Part shown: in pieces, positions 27,001 through 35,743 of the stretch
Layout of the letters: each line of letters opens with the position of its first letter
How positions within the stretch are numbered: position 1 is the stretch's first letter
Assembly (NCBI GenBank): GCA_963920635.1
Contig: OY987298.1
Span: 106,459,309 to 106,523,308, forward strand
Origin: Pseudeuparius sepicola
Taxonomy: Eukaryota; Arthropoda; Insecta; Coleoptera; Anthribidae
DNA: 64,000 bases
Reading direction: 5' to 3'
Position numbers and translations under genes: made by a program
Notes under the pieces: model-generated
What the model was told of the DNA's origin: nothing
The model's input: only the letters and a program-made list of their open reading frames with translations
The model's database searches: none

Positions 27001-27030
27001 ATGTCAATGTTAAGAAATAATAGGACATAA
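8899..27030 (+). CDS. rhodopsin-like (class A) GPCR, two coding exons
   Basis: Joining 8899-9055 to 26141-27030 gives 348 residues. Exon 1 ends at GTGAGT after one base of a codon. Exon 2 follows a pyrimidine-rich TTCTGTTACAG and needs exactly one base, so the phase fits and the junction codon is Arg in KKTRFES, a basic first intracellular loop. Seven hydrophobic segments follow an N-terminus with two N-glycosylation sequons (Asn3, Asn6). Seen features are Asp65 in LQLCICD (position 2.50), Trp84 in the first outer loop, and Cys91 at the top of TM3, expected to pair with the second outer loop (Cys160s-170s region). The DRY motif after TM3 is replaced by NFHVL, TM6 lacks CWxP, and TM7 has NFYLFMLPNF instead of NPxxY. 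It is therefore a divergent receptor, probably a peptide or orphan type; the ligand is unknown. The 17-kb intron is filled with transposons. Confidence 0.75.
9241..9414 (+). repeat. 37-bp tandem array, five copies
   Basis: AAAGGTCCGCGA starts recur at 9241, 9278, 9315, 9352 and (as AAAAGTCCGCGA) 9389. Each unit holds the palindrome GGTCCGCGASTCGCGGAYC followed by TTTAGTGTATTTTT. Copies 3 and 5 have point changes that break the palindrome. Confidence 0.9.
9548..9600. repeat. perfect 53-bp palindrome
   Basis: A 26-base arm (CAAATAGCAGAAAACAGG, then TAGGTATT) is followed by one T and its exact reverse complement. It sits inside the 9231-12202 element. It could extrude as a cruciform, be a terminator-like hairpin on RNA, or be the scar of a recent inverted duplication. 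Confidence 0.9.
9940..10316 (-). pseudogene. PHD-like zinc-finger protein, C-terminal fragment
   Basis: The last 50 residues before the stop (10092-9943) have the spacing C-x2-C-x13-C-x2-C-x4-H-x2-C-x13-C-x2-C, with a Trp two residues before the final Cys pair. This is the Cys4-His-Cys3 pattern of a PHD finger. Upstream is an acidic helical region (FEEEVCLAEIEEYF). The open frame continues past 10316, but from there it is the translated arm of a fold-back element, so the true protein is cut off at that junction. No upstream exon or acceptor is identifiable. PHD fingers usually read histone H3 tails, but this copy may be a transposon-borne or dead fragment. Confidence 0.5.
10317..11172. repeat. 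fold-back element (CAGGATAAGTG ends)
   Basis: The left and right halves are reverse complements over about 420 bp each, with ends CAGGATAAGTGAAACGAGAGG. The interior repeats GAAAAATTTCATTAGAAAAAG and GCCTACTTTGATTTTTGTCC. It has interrupted the PHD-finger frame at 10316. Confidence 0.85.
11211..11882. repeat. fold-back element (CAAGCGTCTAGAGTCT ends)
   Basis: The outer arms CAAGCGTCTAGAGTCTGG and their inverse at 11882 flank an inner, nearly perfect palindrome centred near 11555 (GTTACAGCGTCTGACTGCCG and its complement). The whole is about 670 bp and has no coding content. Confidence 0.85.
12085..12193 (-). repeat. right-end copy of the 37-bp array
   Basis: Two and a half units of the same palindromic repeat in the opposite orientation lead into the ATCCACTCCC terminus. 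With 9241-9414 this makes the two ends of one element. Confidence 0.85.
12203..14482. other. GPCR intron segment, no gene
   Basis: Apart from the 128-bp MITE at 13107-13234 I see only AT-rich unique or degraded repeat sequence. A run of Cs near 13837 and a CTGAATACGCCACTGG tail at 13846 look like repeat debris. Confidence 0.5.
13107..13234. mobile_element. MITE with TA target duplication
   Basis: Ends CAGTTTGTTCAGCGAA and the exact inverse, flanked by TA on both sides (13105-13106, 13235-13236), and a longer inner match (GTCACAACTCCCGTC and its complement). Size and TA target fit a Tc1/mariner-type MITE. Confidence 0.85.
14483..14974. repeat. fold-back element, second GACCG family copy
   Basis: The ends GACCGTCAGATAGTGACAG match those of 1597-2246. 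The arms (about 200 bp each) include GCCTCGAAGAGGGTTGAAAA and its inverse. The interior differs from the first copy, so the shared part is confined to the termini. Confidence 0.85.
15086..15845. mobile_element. Tc1/mariner-type element, fold-back arrangement
   Basis: The left end is TACAGGGTGCGGCAAATCAA. The right end is its inverse up to GTTTGATT, followed by a poly-C run. The outer 230 bp or so on the right duplicate the left in inverse orientation. A transposase C-terminus is readable on the - strand of the left half. This links the window's many TACAGGGTG ends to the IS630-Tc1-mariner superfamily. Confidence 0.7.
15203..15448 (-). pseudogene. IS630/mariner transposase C-terminal fragment
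   Basis: The translation contains RSPDLSICDFFLWGYL, the block carrying the third catalytic Asp (in CDFFLWG), followed by an amphipathic tail (EIAAIPIDMCHNAVENFRNR) and a HQCIASGGHNL end. This is the usual C-terminus of insect mariner-like transposases. Only this last part is intact. Upstream sequence to about 15600 shows frame-broken relatives. It cannot be active. Confidence 0.85.
15846..17757. other. GPCR intron segment, repeat debris
   Basis: No gene is recognised. A TACAGGGTG end lies at 16365. Around 17500-17700 the phrase ATGGGTATCAAATGAAAGG recurs with following sequence at about 135-bp spacing, a degraded tandem repeat. Confidence 0.5.
17758..18235. repeat. fold-back element
   Basis: The left arm (AAAATAAAAGATAAAAACC then TTTTTAAAAACAAGC) and the right arm ending at 18235 are reverse complements. 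TAAAATAAAATAAG-like runs and CAAATTGC pieces also match inward. Nothing is encoded. Confidence 0.75.
18380..19753. mobile_element. 1.37-kb fold-back with TACAGGGTGATCATTTTTA ends
   Basis: The left end TACAGGGTGATCATTTTTA and the right inverse ending TGTA at about 19753 have arms of roughly 380 bp that include GAATTTTTTTGTGGGTCATT and its complement. A smaller palindromic unit is nested around 18840-19195 (ATTATTTACC and TTAGTAGTAAAAAAA motifs). A diverged fragment of the same family begins at 25242. Confidence 0.8.
19806..20686. mobile_element. fold-back with TACAGGGTGGTTCATTATAA ends
   Basis: A nearly complete palindrome of 880 bp. The two halves encode the same short meaningless frame in opposite directions. 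A shorter relative with the same ends is at 37046-37290. Confidence 0.85.
20687..24570. other. GPCR intron segment, no gene recognised
   Basis: Mixed AT-rich sequence with isolated GC-rich patches (21445-21640, 22770-22850, 23590-23680). ACCCTGTACA ends are visible near 21450 and 22765. A GCAGACGGGCGGCCAAA phrase at 23630 recurs at 25200, marking a dispersed repeat. No exon can be supported. Confidence 0.45.
23421..23439 (+). repeat. poly-G run of 19
   Basis: An uninterrupted run of 19 Gs. It could form a quadruplex, and it is a place where sequencing or assembly length errors are likely. Confidence 0.9.
24571..25067. mobile_element. Tc1-type MITE (CAGTGACCGGCAGAAAGTTG ends)
   Basis: Left TACAGTGACCGGCAGAAAGT and right inverse CTTTCTGCCGGTCACTG-TTA bound about 495 bp. 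The CAGTG-type terminus next to TA is characteristic of Tc1/mariner elements. An ACACAGGGTG end of another element is nested near 24737. Confidence 0.8.
25068..26140. other. GPCR intron 3' end with TTTTAGTCCC motifs
   Basis: Begins with a diverged fragment of the 18380 family at 25242. Between 25860 and 26080 the word TTTTAGTCCC (or TTAGYCCC) occurs about five times with AGGGACTAAAATAT complements, an apparent small palindromic element directly before the GPCR acceptor. Confidence 0.5.
26141..27030 (+). CDS. GPCR exon 2: TM2 to C-terminus
   Basis: The open frame extends upstream to an ATG at 26101, but the bases 26101-26140 read as a polypyrimidine tract plus CAG acceptor, so the residues before GFES are intron translation. 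The exon encodes TM2-TM7 and a very short basic C-tail ending RNNRT. A long second intracellular/TM3-TM4 linker (about residues 118-160) holds charged residues. Codon use is AT-rich like the neighbourhood. No AATAAA is visible soon after the stop. Confidence 0.8.
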
Positions 27031-28249
27031 ATATATTACAGTATAACATGATGTTTTATTTACCTATTTACTTTAGTAGTACCTGGGCCAACACTATCTT
27101 AAAGACCCGAGCATGATTTCATAATTTTATTATTGTTTGTGAACTGGAGTGGCACTAGTATACGAAAAAAATGACAACTTATCATGGATCGTAGGTGGGT
27201 ATTGATTAAATATCCAGCATTATTACGATTTACATTCTTTTCACAGTGACAAATTGTCTTCTATGTGGTCAGCATTTCGCAATTTTGTCATATTAACGTA
27301 CTTTTTATAGGTAGATTTGTTTGTGATAACATGACATTTCCATGCAAATGAAGAAAATCGTATATACAGACCATTACGTAAATTATAGAGGGACAAACAT
27401 TATTTGGGAATTAAGGGAGATCTGTTGAACCAGTCGAAGAAGCGAGAATTTAGATATTATATTTTGGAAGAGTATTTAGGTACCTATGCCAGAATGAAAA
27501 TAGAAAATTTTGTTTAGAGATCCAAAGCGAAACAACGGTCCACTACATATAGGGTGTTTCTAATTATAGTGCCAATACATACTATTGCAAGTAGAAAGTA
27601 TCATTTTGGACAAAAAGTTTCCTACAAACATGCGTTCGAAAATGCCAAATAAGAAAGTTAAGGGTTATAAAGGTACAGTTTGAAAAACATTTTTCCCAAT
27701 AACCTCTACAGAAGTTATGCAACCTAAATAAAACTTGGTGCAGTCCTTTAGCTGCTGAAGTAAAATAATGTCACGCAGAAACAATTTATTTCCATCGCCT
27801 AGAGGTGGAAGGGGGGGTAGCATGCAATGGGTTTTATACTCATACCTTCTTTGAGGTTATCTTTTTGGTCTTGCAGGTTCATCATTTTAATATTAATAGT
27901 AATGAATTTATTCATCAAAATCATGATACATTCAAAACTAGTCAGAAAAACAAATGCAAATACTTATCGAAGAAGTAAAAAGCATTTTTCAAAAGCACCA
28001 ACTTTGCTAACTTGACAAATAATTTAACAAAAGGGTACTCTTGTTCCATGATGATAAAATCAACTGTTTGCATTGAAATCAACAAAATGCCCCCCAAAAC
28101 AGCTGTTAACTCCAAAATTCAAAAAATAAAATGTTCACCTTTTAAATGTTATAGATTATTACATACATTAAACATTAAGAAAAAAATGCCAAATGAGCAT
28201 TCGGTAAAACATCATTGGTTTTCTTGAAATAGGATGTCAAAATGATGTC
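27031..28249. other. GPCR 3' flank and repeat debris
   Basis: Contains about 90 bp near 27075-27165 related to 59755-59900 and about 65 bp near 27455 related to 38335. A TAGGGTGTTTC end lies at 27549. No gene is recognised. Confidence 0.45.
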
Positions 28250-29680
28250 GAGTTCAATCCATTCCACTTTGAAAGCAAAAAGTTTTAGATGCATTGTTCA
28301 CAGGCAATTTTTCTCACTTTACTGGTGCGAAAAAATACTTTTTTCAAAATTTCCAAGACACGTGAATTTTCAAATCTAGAAACCCTTTTTGTAGGCTGTG
28401 TGACAAAATATTATTGAGAAAAGTTGTATTTTGTTGTGCTAAAAAATTTAAAACAAAAATAAATTTTTCAAAAGAGGGTACATTTTTCGAAAAAGGTCAA
28501 GAATAGTTTTTTTCTTATATTTGATTGGGAAATTTAGTGAAGGCAAAAAATATTACGTTTTCAGTGGCGTAGGTACCATTTTTTTATCAAAAAATATTAT
28601 GGTTGGCCCCCGTCTCTCCGGCACTGGTGGAAGTAGAGGGGCAGATACAATAGACAGAGAGACTGGTCAATCCCATAGTAAAGGACGGGACCACGTTTGA
28701 CTTGTGGCGACGGTCGTGGCAATGGGTAGAGGAACTAACGCTGTTTTGGGATTTTGGCCGCACATTTGACTATTTTATTTTTTAATCGAGCTATTCCAAC
28801 AAACAGTTTTGAACTGATTCCGACAGTTTTAATCCACCCAGAACCAAAGAATTGTGAGTTGGTTGGAGCTGTCAGAATCTGTTCAAAACCGTTGAAACAA
28901 CTATTTTCCTAATTCAGTTGCCTTAATTAAAGTGTAATTCTTCTTTTCACGACAATTATTTTCACAATATCATCGCGGCACAGTAGTAATAATAGGCAGG
29001 CATTTTTTGCTTTCACTTCACACAGTTTGTTTACTTGCTTCCAGAGCTACTAGCAATGATGTCCTTATTACACTTCTACATTTTTTCTATTTGAGATTAT
29101 ATATTATCACATTCACATTGTAACTGTAGAGTGAACTCACAATGTGACTTGGTTTTGTCACTTTTCGCTTTTATCTGACGTAATCTTTCAGTTTCATTTT
29201 CTGAGTTGACTGCAAACATCCCCAAACAACAAACGATATAGCTAATCAAGCAAAGGCGAAAGTTTAGGAAAACTAAGACAGATTAGTATAATAATATAAG
29301 AATATGAGAATCTAATATATGTGTGTTCTCTATTCCGGTGTGCTATGGGGTTGCGCTGTAGGATCGAAAATGATGGTCCCTGTTTTCCCTATGTTTCAAA
29401 CAGTCTCTCCTTTGTCTCTGTAGAAAGGCCAAATTATTTTTACTTTATAGCATTTAATGCGTGTCTAAACTGGATCAAATATATATTTGCCTTAGCTGTC
29501 TTCCTTTAGGAAAAATAAAAGAAAACTTGAACTTTGACGCTCTGTATAACGAAAACCGTTAGGATTTCGATACATGTTTATATGAAAAAAATTACTTCTT
29601 TTGACGTTTTTTTTATAAATTCCTGAAGTTTTGCCCCTAAAAGTTGGACCACTCTATACAATAAAAAGTCTATAGCAAGG
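28250..29680 (+). repeat. repeat family R1, copy 1, interrupted
   Basis: 28250-28640 and 29425-29680 are two consecutive pieces of a repeat seen uninterrupted at 61120-61560. Between them lies a separate insert whose two ends are imperfect inverts of each other (ACAGAGAGACTGG... and ...CAGTCTCTCC-TTTGTCTCTGT). Shared marks are GAAAACCGTTAGGATTTC and GGCACTGGTGGAAGTAGA. Confidence 0.7.
28648..29425. mobile_element. insert with ACAGAGAGACTG inverted ends
   Basis: About 770 bp with imperfect inverted ends of some 50 bp, including CATAG and GGGACCA matches inward. It sits in repeat R1 at a point where other copies are continuous. The target duplication is unclear. The interior has no recognisable frame. 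Confidence 0.55.
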
Positions 29681-29967
29681 AGATATTATTGATTTTATGG
29701 CAATCCCCAGAAAAACTAAGGGACAAAAAACTTTAAACTCAATAATTATCTCAATACTGTTAGTTTTTTACATAGGCCCTTCATCCACTTATGTCTTCAA
29801 TTAGTTTTGATTAGAAAGAAACACGAATTATAGACAAAAACAACAATATCATTGCAATAATTAAATCAGTGCAAAGGCCAAAAAATCATAGATGGGATGA
29901 AATTTAATACAAGAGTAGTCTTAACAAGAATCTGCAGTCCCTAATAGAACAATCGATGCCAATGTCA

Positions 29968-30990
29968 TTTGTCACGGCACCTCCTACAGGTTTTTTTCTA
30001 TATTACTACACTGAGGAAAATGGACCAAATAAAGTTTCTATTTGAGTCCAACCGATTTGGGGTTAATAGATTTCTATTTGAAGCAGCACAGCACCGATTT
30101 GCCACAAATAACCGAAATTGCTGTAGCAGCAAAAAACTTCTTGCTAAAATCATTTTGCTGCCACAAATAGATATCTAATTGAGGTTAATGTAAAAATACA
30201 CGAACCTATTTGCTACAAATAAGTCCTTATTTGTGGGAGCAAAATCTCTATTTGAGACAAATAGATTTATCTTGCTAATATTTTCTATTAGAGGTAAATG
30301 GAGACCCTATTTGTCGCAAATTGGCTTTTATTAGCTACAAATAGGAACCTACCTGTAGCAAATAAGAAGGTTATTTGATAATGGCTCGTGCGCATGCGAT
30401 TTGTGTAATTTCTTCACCATGTCAACAGTTCGGACAGTTTCGTTTGAGCCGTCTGAAGTACAAGTACGCCGCTTGCCATGCTGTGCTTATGAAAATGGTG
30501 GAAAACTCTCATAAACTTTAACTCGTTACCACTGCTGTATCTCGACTGATCCAACAAGCCTTGTGTTATACTTTGGAACTTCAACAACCAACTTCGTAAA
30601 TTTAAACATTTAAAGATCTGCAGATATCGTAATTCATCATGTATTCACAACGTGGAAGTGATAATACAAAAATTATACCACGGATTGTGACATTTTTTGA
30701 ACAAGACTGGACTACGGAAATTTGAATACCTTTAGGTATTTATTCCTCCACGACAATGTTGACAGAACTGTAATTCTAAAAAATAAAAACACTTATTAAC
30801 AGTCAATAGGTCCACTTATTGGCCATAAGAAAGTTAATACTTCCATCTATTAACCACAGCAAAGTTATCTTTTAGTGGCAGGTAGAAAGTCTATTTGCTC
30901 CAATAAGAATTATTATTTGCTACAAATAGGTATATATTAGGTACATATTAGCCTATTAACCACAAATAGGTTCATCTTAGCAAAGTGACT
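29968..30990. repeat. array of CTATTTGYNRCAAATAG words
   Basis: At 29990-30380 and 30850-30990 the self-complementary word CTATTTGTAGCAAATAG and variants (TTTGCCACAAATA, TTTGAGACAAATAG) occur more than a dozen times. Between them is about 460 bp of non-repetitive sequence. Short copies of CACCTCCTACAGGTTTTTTC precede and follow. Confidence 0.7.
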
Positions 30991-31211
30991 CTTTCTGGGA
31001 TTTCTTTACGTCGCCACGGTTGTTTGTCACAGCGCCCCTACAGGTTTTTTCTATATTACTACATCCCCTATGTGTCTTCCAAAAATATTTTTGATATTAA
31101 GATTGGTTTACACAAAAATAAGATTTTTGCCAATGTCGTTTGTCAAGGCACCTCCTACAGGTTTTTTCTCATTACCACATCAGCACCCATACAAGTCTTT
31201 TTCTATATTAT

Positions 31212-32607
31212 TGTAGTATCCTATTTAGTGTGGGCCTAAGGGTGTATGACGGAGACACAGGGTAGTTTAAAATATGTATATTAAGGTTAATTACGGAACA
31301 GTACATTACGTTAATAAAATACAGAGGAAGTTTAAAAACATGTGCAATAATTAAATAATGAATAATTGTAAAAATCTATGAATTCGCACAACGCCACTCA
31401 AGGTATCCGAAATATGAACTCTTTTCATGTAACACAATCCAAACGTTTTTAAAAAAAGATACACTGTTAAACAATTGAACTTAATTTAAGGTACAAAACC
31501 GTCAAAACAATATGTCAAAAATGGCACGAACACACAAACTATGGCAATAAAATGACAATATTCAGATCAAAAGTACAAAAATTGCAAAAGATTTCCCAAA
31601 TAGCACAAAATTAATTGATTACTCTGTACAACAAATTGGCATAAAATGTAAATCAATGTTACTCAAGTTTGTGGCATAAAATGATTCAATTAAAAGACAA
31701 TACTCTTGCAAGCAATACCATAATTATATGGCTCAAAATTCAGAATAATCGTACGGCATGAATAGAAGTTCTTAATTTAGCATAAAGACTATAGACAAAA
31801 CACTCATTAACTCAACTGACAAAACTGCAAATAAGTTTACCAAATCCTCAGTATAAAAATGAAAATAAAAAGACTCAATTTCTGATATTAACTATAAAAT
31901 TCAAATAAAAATTGCACAATAAAGTCAATATATCTCCAAAGTTTCCAAAATGATTTCAAATTCAAAATAAAAGGCAATTCAAACACAAAGGAATCAAAAC
32001 AAAAATATCTTACTACTTGGTCAGTCTAACTTACTCAGGTGCTTAGAATTTTGGTGGTTTCGTTCAAGAGTTGCTAAGACATCTGGACTGGGGCCGTGGG
32101 CCGCGGGTCCCGTCCCGCGACCTGTTGGATCGGTTGGTCGTCGACTATTGTTTCTTGATCTGCTACTCGTCTTCTACTGATTCCTGCGAATGGGCCCTCC
32201 CGGGTATTTATAGGTCTCCGGGTGCCCCGCTACTCTTCCCCCGCGGCTTGCCAAACCGTGCGAACTTTTGGGGAGACCGGTTCTCGCGAAATTAATTAAG
32301 GCAATTATCGTAAATCAGTCAAAATTAATTACTGCAATTAGCATAAATCGATCACTTTGAGACGTTTATTATATCAATTATCATAAATCTGGCCCACGGG
32401 CCATGTTTTCGGCTACTTTATGGCACCCCTCCCTTTGGCGGCACCGCCGGCTAATGCGGTACTCTAATTAAGACTTTGATTTACTGCGATGGGTTTTGAG
32501 ATTTTGGTTGGGGCCCCGAGGGGACTCCGGCGAAAAACTAACGTTAAGTTTCCAGTTTGGGAACCGAATATTATATATTTCTGTTAAAAAAAATCCCGTG
32601 CACCACA
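31212..32607 (-). mobile_element. solo LTR with 4-bp target duplication
   Basis: Read on the - strand the element starts TGTGGTGCACGGG (32607) and ends GGATACTACA (31212), the TG...CA ends of an LTR. TTAT flanks it on both sides (31208-31211, 32608-32611). A TATA box CTATAAATA lies near 32204-32212 on the - strand with GC-rich sequence around it, and AT-rich sequence with AATAAA-type signals follows, as in U3-R-U5. At 1396 bp with no internal gag-pol it is a solo LTR left by recombination. The 4-bp duplication fits Ty3/gypsy-like insertion. Confidence 0.75.
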
Positions 32608-33816
32608 TTATTACATCCCCTATGTGTCTCCGAAAAATATCTTTGAGATTAAGATTGATTTACACAAAAATAAGATTTTTGAATTTTTTTGCGACACCAA
32701 TGTTGTTTGCCACGGCACCTTCTACAGGTTTTTTCTATATTACTACATACACTTCTGTAAATTCTTTCTATGAGGTTACTCATATGTTCTGCACCACAGG
32801 TGCTGCATCGTCAAGGGCAAAAGCCTACTTAAGTTTCTCATGGACTGATTCTAAAGCTATTCTGGCCTAGCTTTCCCAAATAAAAGAAGGAGATAGAAGA
32901 CGTCAAGATCATTGTATACAATCAAGTTAGGTTAGGTACAGTAAATGCAATAACCCATCGTCATCGCGCAATTACCTGTTCGCCTCGTGAATACTCACTA
33001 AGTAAACCTCCAAACCTTGATCGATTTCCATAACAAGCACATGTTCAGCGAGCCTGGCAACAGGGACGTACTCGATTGCAAAAGTATATTTACGCGGTTT
33101 TATCTTGTTGTTTTCAGCTATTTAGGCACAGCCCCAAATAAATTTGTCGATGTTTTGAACCATTTTAATTAAGGCAATAATTTTTTTCTGAAATATTGTT
33201 ATGTATACAATTGTAAAACTAAAATTAAATAAAGGCCGTGCCTCAGTGTGGCACTGGCGAATATCTCAACGCACTTGGTCTTGTTTATGCTAGAGTTGCT
33301 CGATTTTAGTGTAGGGACTTTACTTTTACTTGATCGGCACGGCGTGCCAAATTCGAGTCCCTCCCTGACGCGAACCAAATCGGAAAATGGCTCAAACGGC
33401 GGAACGGCGTTTCCGCTTCTGACGCGCTTCACTAGCGATGTGGCACTTATTTTTTTGCAGCAGTAGGAGAAATTTGGACTTTAAATATCGAAAACTGCAC
33501 CCGCCAGCCATGACCAAACAAAAGCGTTACACACATACTACATTTTTGAGAAGCGAGCGTGACTATAAACCCCTAGGAGGTCCATCAGGGACGGACTAGG
33601 CTTTTATAACAAGGATCATGTTTCTATGTTAATTTAACATTAGAGATAGACGTGTGTAAGTACGACTGTATAAAAACACCAAATAATAATAAATAAATAA
33701 ATAAAAAGTAATGTAATTATTTCTTCCAAATATCCATTACTTTTACTGTGCTTGAAATATTAAAATACTTTACACTTGTCTTATAACTTTACTAGTATGT
33801 AAATACATGAATTATC
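32608..33816. other. repeat debris, no gene recognised
   Basis: Starts with the CCTACAGGTTTTTTCTATATT repeat that also occurs near 29990, 31040 and 31160. A 37-residue open segment around 32755-32868 (ending SWTDSKAILA) and a GC-richer patch at 33235-33470 look protein-like but match nothing I recognise and lack convincing splice sites. Confidence 0.4.
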
Positions 33817-34936
33817 TACAGTGTGTTTCACTTAAAGTCGAGACAATTCGTTATTTTTTTATGGGTTGACCGATTTTCAAAAACTTTTTTTAGGTATAGT
33901 GCTCCGAAAGATCACTAATTTTTTTCAGATTTGTCTTTTCCATGACCTACTACGATCACTAATTTTTTTCAGATTTGTCTTTTCCATGACCTACTACGAT
34001 CAAAATTATACCCCCAAAAACTGCAAAAGAACATTAGGCATTTTTTTAGGAAACAAATGAATAGCACAGTCGTATTGGCTATACCCGAAAACCACACATA
34101 CCATGTTTCACGATTATGGCTTATACAGGGCGTTCAGAAAATAGCTTCAAACATGGCAGAAATACGGTTTCTCGAAGTACCCTGTACAAACACCGAGAGA
34201 TATTTTAAAATTATTTCTTTGCAGTTTGATTAGAGCTCACATAAGCCATCTATTCCCAAGATTTCATGGCCCTGCCTTATACAGGGCGTTCGCAATAAAA
34301 ATACCGAAATCGAAAATGATCGTTTTTTTTTCTCTTGGTTTTTTTTTACCTTTTTTTCTACAATTTTAACTTATGCCTATTAAAAACATAAACAATATTA
34401 AATTTTAGAAAGTATTTTCAATAAAGAGCACCCGGGATACGTGGATACCAATCAATTTTTTATTTTTTTCAAATAATTTTTGTATTTTTATTGCGAACGC
34501 CCTATATATGGCAGGGCCATGAAATCGTGGGAATTGATGGCTTATGTGGGCCCTAATCAAACTGCAAAGAAATAATTTTAAAATATCTCTCGGTGTTTCT
34601 ACAGGGTACTTTGAAAAACCGTATTTTTGCCATGTTTGAAGCTACTTTCTGAACGCCCTGTACAAGCTGACCGTGAAACATGGTATGCGTGGTTTTCGGG
34701 TATGGCCAAGAACACTGTGCTATTCATTTTTTTCCTAAAAAAATGCCTAATGTACTTTTGCAGTTTGTGGGGGTATAATTTTGATCGTAGTAGGTCATGG
34801 AAAAGATGAATCTGAAAAAAATTCATCTCAAAATGTAGATCTTTCGGAGCACTATATTTTTTAAAAAAGTTTTTGAAAATCGGTTAACCCGTAAAAAAAT
34901 AATGAATTGTCTCGACTTGAAGTAAAACACACTGTA
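33817..34936. mobile_element. nested fold-back with TACAGTGTGTTTCACTT ends
   Basis: The outer arms (TACAGTGTGTTTCACTTA-AAGTCGAGACAATTC and inverse) enclose a second pair with TACAGGGCGTTC ends and a third, inner one at about 34275-34505. A 42-bp direct duplication (ATTTTTTTCAGATTTGTC) is present only in the left arm at 33913-33997. Confidence 0.8.
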
Positions 34937-35518
34937 TAGTGCAATAATTATTGATTATTATACTTTCGAATGAAGAACTATTTAATATGTATTAAGATAC
35001 AGAACAGACAATAATTATTAAAAACCCTTCTTTTATTACTTACCTTTATTGAAAACCAGAACTAAAGCTTATTCTAAGGGATAAGGATGAATTTTTGTAA
35101 TAGTAATTATAAATCAAGGGTGATGTTTTTGGGGGATAGCAGGTAAATGATAATCCGTCAGCCCTAGTGGGAGGTTTGAATTTCAGATGGAGTGAGTTTT
35201 TTTATGGATTATCCTTCACCTCTACGCCACAAAAATATCGCTCTTGGTTCTAAGGGATCTTCATTTTCATCTAACACAGATCCCTTAACCCACAACCAAT
35301 GACTAATTCTGTGTCCAAATATTCAAGGTGTTTTAAAAACAAAAGTGTTTTCATTGAGCAGAATTAATTACATAATAATTACCATCAGAATTAATTACAT
35401 AATAAATATGAGCAGAATTAATTACATATTAAATGTGTCTTGCAAAATTATCATAATAAATAATATAGAGGTTACTTATTTATCTTTCTAAATAGAAATC
35501 ACCCCAGAAAACGATCTA
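34937..35518. other. IntS14 3' flank
   Basis: Contains three close copies of AGAATTAATTACATA (35360-35425) and the phrase CGCCACAAAAATATCGCTC within a degraded repeat at 35100-35290. No AATAAA on the - strand is seen within 60 bases of the IntS14 stop, so its polyadenylation site is not placed. Confidence 0.45.
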
Positions 35519-35743
35519 TCAAGAAGTCGAAGTATAATTTGCTTGCCACGGCTTAACCACATATTTTATGTCTCGATTTTGGGTTTTCCTCAATTCTTCG
35601 GCGGCATGGTGTAGTTGAATTGCACAATCTGGATGTGCGCTTCCAGGTAGCTGTCTACATTCCTGCTCAAATATGTTTGCCAATCCGTTAAGCAAGTCCA
35701 TAAATCCCAATGAAATTGCTGCTTTTCTCAGCCGATTTAATTC
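35519..35743 (-). CDS. IntS14: IntS14 exon 6 (residues 421-494)
   Basis: Preceded by TTTTTTAG. Begins ELNRLRKAAISLGFMDLL, continuous with FYK of exon 5 as in human, and ends NYTSTS then TGA. It is 7.6 kb from exon 5, so it would be missed by any short-intron gene model. Confidence 0.95.
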   Translation of the reverse strand, partial: ELNRLRKAAISLGFMDLLNGLANIFEQECRQLPGSAHPDCAIQLHHAAEELRKTQNRDIKYVVKPWQANYTSTS

